64,000 nucleotides of DNA, taken from CAWUJK01 sp963922865 (GTDB lineage Bacteria; Patescibacteriota; Gracilibacteria; BD1-5; UBA6164). The notes beneath the pieces were generated by a model that was not told the DNA's origin, searched no databases, and saw only the letters and a program-made list of their open reading frames with translations. Shown piece after piece: positions 56,475 through 64,000 of the stretch (the first letter of the stretch is position 1; each line of letters opens with the position of its first letter). Where the stretch lies: the NCBI GenBank assembly GCA_963922865.1, contig CAWUJK010000004.1, positions 1 to 64,000 of the forward strand. Reading direction: 5' to 3'. The translations under genes were made by a program, and so were the position numbers.

Positions 56475-56822
56475 TTATTTAGGGTTATTTAGTATTTGTC
56501 TAACATGTTTTTTTATATCCTTTATTTTTTGATCTCTTATTTTTTTATTAACTATATTTTTAGTCAAAAACATAGTACCTTTTCTTATCTTTATTATTGA
56601 TTTAATATCTTTAGCAGAGATAATAAATACGGCTCAAAAAGCAATTAAAATAATTCAGATAGGTACAGAAAAAGGTAGAGGTAATATTATAGATATGATT
56701 CATAAAAAACACAAAATAGCTGTAATTATTACCCTTATAAAAAAAGGGATTTTATATTTTCTTATAAATTTATAAATTTTGTGTTCCACTGAAATATTTT
56801 GTAAAAATATAAAAATAACCAT
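56475..56822 (-). CDS. Two-helix membrane protein (PGPGW-like), 115 aa
   Basis: Two hydrophobic helices (about residues 28-45 and 50-68) flank IILPLPFSVPIGIIL, similar to the small PGPGW membrane proteins. The N-terminus and the C-terminal half are Lys-rich. The stop lies 2 nt before the aminotransferase ATG and its start is 4 nt after MurF, so it is part of the cluster. Function unknown. Confidence 0.65.
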
Positions 56823-56826
56823 TAAG

Positions 56827-58458
56827 CTATTTACTATTGTTTAATTTCTCAAAATACAATCTAGAGCCTCTTCATTCAAAAAGAATAGTAGAATTTTTTA
56901 CTAAGTTTAAACTATCTAGTATATTTTCATCTTTAAAACCAAATGATTTTAGTCATTCAATAAAATATTTTTTATAATTAACTCAACAATAAAATATTTG
57001 ATCTACAAATTTTGTTTTTACTATTTTTTGTCAAAGCTCAAAATGAGTTTTTTTAGAGTATTTTCATAATTCTAAAACATCATCTATAACTAAAACTTTA
57101 TTTCAAGAATAAGTTTTTAAAACCTCAAGTCAAGCAAAAAGTCAATCAATAGGTAGGTTATAAGAATCATTTAACAGTAAATTACTACCCGATTTAAAAA
57201 CTCAAAGTCTATTTTCAGGTAAACTTAAATTTTTAATATATTTTTTTATATTTGTAGTTTTAAATCAAATATCATACAAAAATGCTAAAATTCAAGTTAG
57301 ATTTAATACATTATGTTCTCATACAAAATTTATTATAAAATTTGCTTTAATTGATTTATATTCAAAGCAAAAATTTGTTTTTCAATTTTTTGTTTCCACT
57401 ATATTATAAAAAGCATTAACCCCTTTTGATTTTCAATATTTAACTATATTTAATTTTTTATCAAAACAAGCTTTTTTAATGTGTTTATTATCCCAATTTA
57501 TATACAAAATTCATTTATTTCTTAAAACACTTTCAGCTATTTCAGATTTTCAGGATATTATATTTTGCTGGTTTCAAAATATTCAAATATGCTGATTTCA
57601 AATAGCTGTTAAAAATCAATACTTATGATTTACTATTTTTCAAAGTAAACTTATCTCCCCTATTTTATAAGCTCACATTTCAGCTACAAAATAAGAAAAA
57701 TCTTTATTTAATTTATTTATAATTAAAGAAGCAACTCAAAGTTCTGTATTTATATTCTCAGGAGTTTTTAGAGTTTTAGAACTTTGCTCTAAAATACTAG
57801 ATAAAAATTCTTTAACAGATGATTTTCAGTAGCTTCAAGTAACTCATATTTTTATTGGTCATTCTATCTGCAAAGATTTTAACATAGCCTTTTTCATAAG
57901 TTTATTTTTTCTATATTTAACAAGAAACAAGCTTATAAAATTACAAACAAAAAGTAAAACTGGCAATAAAATAAATAAAATTAATATATAAAAATAAGTA
58001 TAGTTAAAAAGATTTAAATAATAAAAAAAGTATAAATCTAGAGACAGAAGTAAAGTAAATATGCTTAATAAAAATAGCATTCTTGAAGTTAGTACAGGCA
58101 TTAAAATTCTTTTTCTTAGTATTTTTCAAATAACAAATATGTTTAAAATTATTAAATACCAAAAAAATATTTGATAAAAAACTCAAAAGAAAACTATGCC
58201 ATATGGTGTTTGAAAATTATGATAAATAGTAATTCAAATTAAAAAAATTATGAGTATAGCTTCTAAAATAGAAAAAACATTAAAAATAGCATTTTTACCT
58301 TGTTTTGTAAACAAATATTCTTTAAATCTATCCCATCTATATTCCTTTAATTGTATTGTGTATAACCAAAAAAGTAATTTATAAATAAAAGGTAGTAAAG
58401 CTAAAATAAAAAGCAATACATAGTCAAATGTTTCTCAAATAATGAGTTGTTTTCACAT
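56827..58458 (-). CDS. Mur ligase MurF-type with N-terminal membrane domain
   Basis: The first 195 residues form about five helices (LLFILALLPFIYKLLFWLYT and later LLLSIFTLLLSLDLYFFYYL), absent from classical MurF. The ligase core follows: P-loop GVTGSYGKSSVKEFLSSIL, TPENINTELGVASLI, VAEMGAYKIGEIS, TAIGNQHIGIFGN and the C-terminal LLLNDSYNLPIDGLFAGLEV. MurF adds D-Ala-D-Ala to UDP-MurNAc-tripeptide. A membrane anchor would place it at the lipid II assembly site. The ATG at 58458 sits right behind the upstream terminator, so the mRNA may be leaderless. Confidence 0.88.
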
Positions 58459-58460
58459 AA

Positions 58461-58491
58461 AAAAATACTAAAAATTAATTTTTAGTATTTT
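58461..58491 (-). terminator. Terminator of the hydrolase gene
   Basis: AAAATACTAAAAATT and its complement form a long perfect stem; on the minus strand it ends in a T tract immediately before the MurF ATG. Confidence 0.75.
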
Positions 58492-58499
58492 AATAAAAT

Positions 58500-59291
58500 T
58501 TATATATTTTGCAAAAAAGTTTCAACTAATCTTTTAGGATTTTTAATGTGTATTCCATGAGTTTCATTACTTAAAACAATAAGTTTTGATTTTTTTATAT
58601 TATCTCTCATAAAATATCCATCTTCTATAGGTGTATAATTATCAAACTCTCACCATAAAATGAGAGTAAATAGGTCTATATTTTTTATTTCTTCTCTCAA
58701 ATCACAATTAATCATATTCAAATAAGTTTGTTTTAAGTTTGGATTATCTAAGGTTTCCAAATAATCATAATTTCAAATTAATTTATAAAAAAATTTTTTT
58801 AATTTCTTATTTTTTAAAATTTTAAAAGGTTTTACTATAATTCATAAAATTTTTCTTTTAAAGTTTCTTTTTTTATCATTTCTAATTCAAGCTGAGTTAT
58901 TTAAAACAAGTCTCAAAATTTTGATTTTTTTTCTATTTGCTATTTTTATAGAAATAGCTCATCAATTACTATGTCACCATAAAATTAAGTTATCAAAATT
59001 AATTTCATTTCAATATTTAATTTTCAAATCTTCAATAAAGTTTTCTATAATTTCTGCATATAAATCAATAGTATAAATATCATGGCATTTGGTAAGTTTT
59101 GATGCTCAAGGAATATCCGGGATAATCACATTGTAATCTGACATATTTAAAAAATCTCAAACTTTTGTCCAGCTTGAGCTAGCTCATCTCCAACCATGAA
59201 GTATCAGTATAGTATCGCTATTTTGTTTTTTACTTTCAAAAAACTCATATGATATGTCATTTTTATTTAATTTAATATCATTAACTTGCAT
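58500..59291 (-). CDS. Alpha/beta hydrolase
   Basis: A 263-aa esterase/lipase-fold protein. It starts with a beta strand, then the oxyanion loop HGWRGASSSW, DIPGASKL, and the nucleophile elbow LWGHSNGGAISIK (Ser in GHSNG). The acid region LILWGEFDNYTPIEDGYF and a late His (SNETHGIHIKNP) complete the Ser-Asp-His triad. Substrate unknown. It is the first gene of the envelope cluster, though a terminator separates it from MurF. Confidence 0.87.
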
Positions 59292-59364
59292 ATAAAATTG
59301 ATTTTTTATTATTATTTATAATAATTATATTATTGTATTTTTATATTATATCAACACTAAATAC

Positions 59365-59931
59365 ATGAATAACATATTTATATTACCAACAAATACTTGT
59401 TTTGGGATAGCTTGTCCTATAAATGAGACTAATAGTTATAATAGTATTTATAAAATAAAAGGTAGAGAATTTAATAAACCTTTTAGTATTTTATGCATGG
59501 ATATTAAATATTTAGAAAAAAATACTCTACTAAATAAAGATCAGATAAATTTTATAAAAAATTATCCAAAACCTTACACTATATTAATTAAAAAAAATAA
59601 GATACTAGATAAAAATTTACTTAAAATAATAGAAAATTTACCAAACAGTAAAATTTATGAGAGAATAGCATTTAGAACTAGTCATAATTTTATGCATAAA
59701 AAGTTAATAGAAAAAAATGGTCTCTTATTTTTAACAAGTGCTAACAAATCTAAAGAAACTGAAACCTTTAGCACCAAAGATATAATAAGAATTTTCAAAA
59801 AAGAAATAGAAAAGTATAATGTAAAAGTATTTGCTCATAAGAATTTTATTATAAATTCAATTCAAAAATGAAGTGATATATTTGAGTTTATTTGAGATAG
59901 TTTGGAAGCTAAATTTTTAAGAAAAAATTAA
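59365..59931 (+). CDS. TsaC/YrdC-domain protein (tRNA t6A synthesis)
   Basis: A 188-aa Sua5/YciO/YrdC protein that makes threonylcarbamoyl-AMP for t6A37 in tRNA. It shows ILPTNTCFGIACPINETNSY (family: PTDTVYGL), IYKIKGREFNKPFSILC (KGRP), a threonine-binding segment and LTSANKSKET (TSAN). The protein is close to the normal TsaC length. The sequence is strongly diverged. Start at ATG 59365 in a 73-bp intergenic region with no clear Shine-Dalgarno. Confidence 0.85.
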
Positions 59932-60039
59932 TTTTAGAAATAATATAAAAAAGTAATATTAAATTATAATAAAGATTAAGAGCATTTTTCTTACAAAATT
60001 GTAATTATTACTATTGTTGCTATTTAATAACTGAAAAAT

Positions 60040-60516
60040 ATGGAAATACTACAATGAAGTTGGTGAAAAAATCTAAAATGGACTTTTTATTTAGATGAAA
60101 AACTACCTCCCAAACATCTAATATCATCAGTCTGAGCTTTTGCTTTTTATAATGATAGCATATTAATAACTAAAAATCATAGATGATGGGAACATCCCTG
60201 ATGACATATTGAAAATTGAGAAAATATAAAAGAGGCAATAATTCGTGAAATAAAAGAAGAAGTTTGAGCTCAAGTAAAATCTATGAAAAATATATGATAT
60301 TTTAGATTAAATCCAGACTACCCTATAAAAAGAAGTGATTGAACTACTTATCCTTTTCCTCATTCATATGTACCATATTATATTTGTGAATGTAATGAAA
60401 TAGGTGATTTTACATGAGAAGAAATATTAGAAACAAAACAAATAAAGATTTCACAAATAGATAACTATCAGTTTAGTAATAAAGATGTTTTAAAAATAAT
60501 ACTTAAATATAGATAA
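60040..60516 (+). CDS. NUDIX hydrolase
   Basis: The 158-aa protein has a perfect NUDIX box GGHIENGENIKEAIIREIKEEVGA (spaced as G-x5-E-x7-REUxEExGU), near residue 53. The N-terminal strand holds TKNHRGWEHPGG. It cleaves nucleoside diphosphates linked to another moiety; the substrate is not visible. It is 7 nt upstream of folA, consistent with a nucleotide-sanitation or dihydroneopterin-triphosphatase role, but this is inference. Confidence 0.93.
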
Positions 60517-60523
60517 TAAAAAT

Positions 60524-61057
60524 ATGAAAAAAGTAAGTATAATAGTCGCGGTTGATGACAAAAATGGTATATGAAAAAATAATGATTTAGCTTGGGATAT
60601 CTCATCAGATAGAAAATATTTTAAAAAAATAACAATAAGTTCTTTAGAGGGTAAAAAAAATTCTGTTATAATGTGAAGAAAAACTTGGGATTCTATACCA
60701 GAAAAATTTAAACCTCTACCTAATAGGATAAATTGCATATTGTCTAGCAAACATATTTTTGAAGATAAAAATGGAGAAATTAGAAAATTTTGAAGTTTTG
60801 AGTCAGCATTACAAAATTTAAGTTTAGATGAAAAAGTTGATAAAATATTTGTTATTTGAGGATGATGTTTATATAACAAAGTATTTTCTAGCAAACATTT
60901 AGAATCTATTTATAAAACAAAAGTATTTTGAGACTTTGGTTGTGATATTTTTATTGATGAAATTCCCAGTAATTTCAAATTAATTTCTAAAACAAAAGAA
61001 AAATACGAAAATGAAATAAAATTTATTTTTGAAGTTTATAAAAATACTAATAAATAG
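60524..61057 (+). CDS. folA: Dihydrofolate reductase
   Basis: Reduces dihydrofolate with NADPH. The 177-aa protein shows SIIVAVDDKNGIGKNNDLAW (with the active-site Asp in LAWDISSDRKYFKK), NSVIMGRKTWDSIP, LPNRINCILSS, and KIFVIGGGCLYNKVF with the GG dinucleotide loop. Length is normal (E. coli 159). It follows the NUDIX gene by 7 nt and its last 11 bp overlap the convergent cation exchanger. Confidence 0.94.
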
Positions 61058-62069
61058 AAATATAAATCAAATATCATATAAAAAATAGGTATAAAAGCAG
61101 TAAATAATAACCTGATTTTTTAGTTATTTTTTTAAATCAAAGAATTCATAAATAAACAAAAACAGATAATAGTAAAAACACAAAAATAGAAAAATTTTCC
61201 CAAAAATTTACTTCTGGATTTAGTCACATAAATCATATTCAAATCATTATAGGAACTCAAAGGCCTATACATATATCAAATATATTTGATCAAACAGCAT
61301 TAGATAAGCTCGCATCTATATTTCACTTTTTTGCTGATTTTATAGAAAGTAAAGTATCAGGAATAGAAGTAATAGAAGCTAGCATTACAAGAGCTACTAC
61401 TAAAGTTGAAATTCATAAACTATTTCATATAAACTCAGCTGAATGGACAGAAAGTTCAACTCAGATATATATAAAAACCAAAGTGTAAATTATAGTAAAA
61501 TAAGAAATTTTTTTATTTTTTACCTGGGAATAAGCCTCATTTACTTCTTTTAAATTTTTTATTTTATGAATTTTACTTTGATAATATAAAACATATAAAT
61601 AAAATAGATATAAAATAACTAAAACAAATCACATTATAAATAACTCATTAAGATACAAACCACCCAAAAAAATAAATATAGATAATATATAAAAAACCAC
61701 ATCTCTATTTATTCAATTTTTAGATATTTTTATAATTCATTTTCATTTATAAAATAAAAGTGCAAAAAAAGGAATTATAAGTATATTAAAAATAGCAGAA
61801 CCTGATATAGTTCATATTCAAATCTCAAGTCATTTCTCTTTTAATAATATTAAACCTATCATAGCTGTCAAAAGTTCAGGCAAAGAACTAGATACTGCAT
61901 CAAGAGTAGCTCATCTAATTCAATTAGGAATTTTTATTTTTTTTCAAATAGTTGATAATTGTTCTTCTAATTTAGAAGTAGAAAAGTTGAGAACAAACAT
62001 AACACAAATAAAAGTTATTATAACTCATATCCAATTTCATGTAAGTAAAAATATTATATTTTCAATCAT
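61047..62069 (-). CDS. Ca2+/cation antiporter (CaCA) family exchanger
   Basis: The 340-aa membrane protein has two inverted alpha-repeat halves. The first has GATLDAVSSSLPELLTAMIG and the second ALVMLASITSIPDTLLSIKSAKKG with NIDASLSNAVGSNIFDICIG, matching the G-x-S-x-P-[ED]-[LT] exchanger signature. Each half has about five helices. It would exchange Ca2+ (or Na+/K+) for H+ or Na+. It overlaps folA by 11 bp tail to tail. Confidence 0.88.
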
Positions 62070-62132
62070 AGTTTTTTTATAAAATTAATCAACTACAATT
62101 CTATTAAATAATTAATAAAATCAATTCTATTA

Positions 62133-62702
62133 TTAGTTTATTTTATATCTTCTAAATTTTTGACTCCCTAAAGTTTCACAAACTAAATCCCAAAAATTTT
62201 TAGAATGATTCATATATTTCAAATGAGATAATTCATGAACTACCAAATAGTTTTGCTCTATTTCATCTAAAAATAATATCTTATAATTAAAATTTAAGTT
62301 TTTTTTAGAACTACAACTACCCCATTTTGTTTTCATCAATTTTACAGAAATTTTATTATACTTTAATCACATTTTAAGAGCCCAAAATAAACATTTTTTT
62401 TCACAAAGTTCTTTAGCTTGATTTTTATATTTTAGATAATGTTCTCTAGAAGAGTTCGTTAAATTAGGATTTTTGCTAGAATTATTATGATTTCAAATAT
62501 GTTTTAGTATCCAAGATGATTTATTTTTTAAAAAATCCATAGCCTTATTTTCTATAAAATTTTTATCAGTAAAAAATCATAGTTTTGGTATAGTTAAAAC
62601 AAGATTTCAATTCGAATCTATAGACAGCCTAATATTTTTAGTTTTTGTTGAGTATTTTTTTTCAAAGCTTATTTCTTTTCAGTTTAATATTATTTTAGAC
62701 AC
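62133..62702 (-). CDS. YgjP-like metallopeptidase (M48-related), GTG start
   Basis: A 189-aa protein with VVHELSHLKYMNHSKNFW, the HExxH zinc motif with the downstream H-x-x-x-F-W, preceded by MKTKWGSCSSKKNLNFN. This is the YgjP/DUF45 pattern. The in-frame upstream ATG context is out of frame (ATG-TGT-CTA-AAA-TAA), so GTG at 62702 is chosen; it lies 10 nt after the stop of the nuclease gene. TGA supplies further glycines. Physiological substrate unknown. Confidence 0.85.
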
Positions 62703-62712
62703 ATTTAATTTC

Positions 62713-64000
62713 TTATTTATTTAATAGTTTTTTCCAAAATTCTATATCACTTATTTGTGACCATGCATTTTTTAATTCTTCTTTAAAGTCCTCATATTCT
62801 TCTTGGCTAATTTCTAAGTCTACAAGTTTATAATTCCCGTCTCTTCATTCAACAAAATCTATTGCACAACTTCAAACTTCAAATTTAGAACTAAATTCAA
62901 AATCCATATCACAAAGCAATTTATAAAAAAGAAGTTGTCTAAAATATTTCCCTTCTAAAGAAGCTCAGTTCTCACTTTGTTTTTTATTTCAGTATCTATC
63001 TATTCATTTAATTTGTCATAAACTCTTAGCTTTTCATGTTTTATAGTCTATTAAGCATACCTTATCCTTAAAAAAAGCTAATTGTCATTTTCAAGAAGAG
63101 TTTGACATATCACAACTACCTACTTTTTCTATTTTATCTATAGTTCAAGTAAGAGGAATTCATTCAAAATAAATATTTTTTCTTCTAAAAGAGTATTCTA
63201 AAATAAGTGGAGCTTCTTTTTTACTAGCATGTAAGTCATAATATCATTCTAGTCAAGAAATTCATTTTTTTAGTAATTTTTCATATTCATCAAAAAGTAA
63301 TATTTCTTTTTCTAGTAAATATTTAAAAGTTCAAGTTAAATAAGATTTTTCAGGTAATTTTTCTTCATTTTTATACTTTAGGTAAAATAATTCTAATGCT
63401 CTATGATAAACTTTACCAAAAATTGTAAACTCATTATCTATAAATGGATACTTAAAAACAGCTCTTTTCAAAAAATCCATAGGATTTTCTAAAAATGTAT
63501 TTAAATCACTAGGAGATAATTTATAGTTTTCCAAAAAATTTTTTATATACTCAAGCTCTTTATCACCATATTTTATTAAATCATTTTTAATTGAGTTTTT
63601 CACTATATGATTTATTTCATTATCTCATATCAAAGGGAAAATTTCTTCATAATTATCAGATATTTCCTCTATAAATAAAGATTGTAATAATGGTTTTGTT
63701 CAAGTTCAAGCAGGAAAACTTAAAAATAAATTCTTTTTAGCTCTTGTTACAGCAACAAAAAATAATCTTCTATCTTCTTCACAAGAAATAGCATTTAAAT
63801 CTTGAAGTCAATCTCATGCTATACCTAATGGTAATTTTAACCTATCAATGATTCTTTTTGAATCCCAATTTCAAGTATATAATCATGGAATAAATACATG
63901 TTCATATTCTAATCATTTAGAGGAATGAGCTGTTAAAATTTGAACTCAAGAATTATTTTGTGTAATTATTTGTCTTGATATAGGGTAATTATATTGTTTG
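62713..64000 (-). CDS. UvrD/RecB-type helicase-nuclease, N-terminus beyond right edge
   Basis: The visible 429 residues are the C-terminal part of a superfamily 1 helicase: VQILTAHSSKGLEYEHVFIP (motif V), then LQDLNAISCEEDRRLFFVAV with TRAKKNL (motif VI). A PD-(D/E)XK nuclease domain follows (FGKVYHRALELFYLKY, GTIDKIEKVG, VCLIDYKTGKAKSLG). This is the RecB/AddA architecture, probably a double-strand break resection enzyme. The ATPase N-terminal motifs lie outside the window. Stop at 62713. Confidence 0.87.

Noticed and set aside
60490..60894. Minus-strand frame of 134 codons
   Set aside because: It is antisense to folA, which has clear catalytic motifs.
62702..62704. ATG as start of the YgjP-like gene
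   Set aside because: That ATG is in another frame and reaches TAA after four codons; the GTG two bases further is in frame with the peptidase.

Overview
The window is very AT-rich bacterial DNA from a lineage that reads UGA as glycine (translation table 25). In the standard code almost every gene is chopped up by TGA. Read with TGA as Gly, about 60 full-length conserved proteins appear, and TGA sits on invariant glycines such as the three of the VirD4-like P-loop (GQTGTGKS) and those of DnaK, YchF and GlmS. This code, the small single-copy gene set and the membrane and competence genes point to Patescibacteria/CPR: Absconditabacteria (SR1) or Gracilibacteria (BD1-5).

Layout. 1-2166 (minus): three orphan secreted or membrane proteins. 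2361-7557 (plus): a VirD4/TraG-like ATPase, a coiled-coil partner, a membrane coiled-coil protein, RsmI and a nucleotidyltransferase. 7543-11679 (minus): a tightly overlapped operon of a lipoprotein, DNA polymerase III delta-prime, a pilin-like protein with an NHL-type domain, a WecG/TagA glycosyltransferase and prephenate dehydratase. 12128-14212: CIRCE-controlled dnaK. 14365-24674: CNNM transporter, two GT4 glycosyltransferases, clpP, polyprenyl synthase and uppS, an ABC exporter, secF and dedA. 24684-32525: an RNA m5C methyltransferase, a Wzx/MurJ-type flippase, ychF, a RelE-type toxin-antitoxin pair inside a 57-bp direct repeat, a DsbA-type protein and pyrG. 32532-41819: valS, a helical-repeat protein, rimO, dnaB, a TPR protein and dprA. 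41955-49502 (plus): glmS, an EamA permease, a UDP-GlcNAc 2-epimerase, ruvC, a tRNA and an SPFH protein. 49928-59291 (minus): two large orphan proteins, then an envelope cluster (FemX-like ligase, DegT aminotransferase, membrane-anchored MurF, hydrolase). 59365-64000: tsaC-like, NUDIX, folA, a Ca2+/cation exchanger, YgjP peptidase and a UvrD-type helicase/nuclease running off the right edge.

The most striking observation is a possible second codon change. The tRNA at 48413-48489 has anticodon CCG (codon CGG, normally Arg), but its A1-U72 pair, G73 discriminator and CUCCGAA loop look like tRNA-Trp with A36 changed to G. I found only two in-frame CGG codons by eye; one falls where DedA proteins carry a conserved Trp, the other in an aromatic-rich run. 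CGA, in contrast, looks like Arg in the NHL repeat. Peptidoglycan and glycan genes (glmS, wecB-like, uppS, flippase, glycosyltransferases, FemX, MurF) are spread through the window and together suggest a cell that still builds and decorates its own envelope, with DNA uptake or transfer genes (VirD4-like, dprA, pilin-like) alongside.
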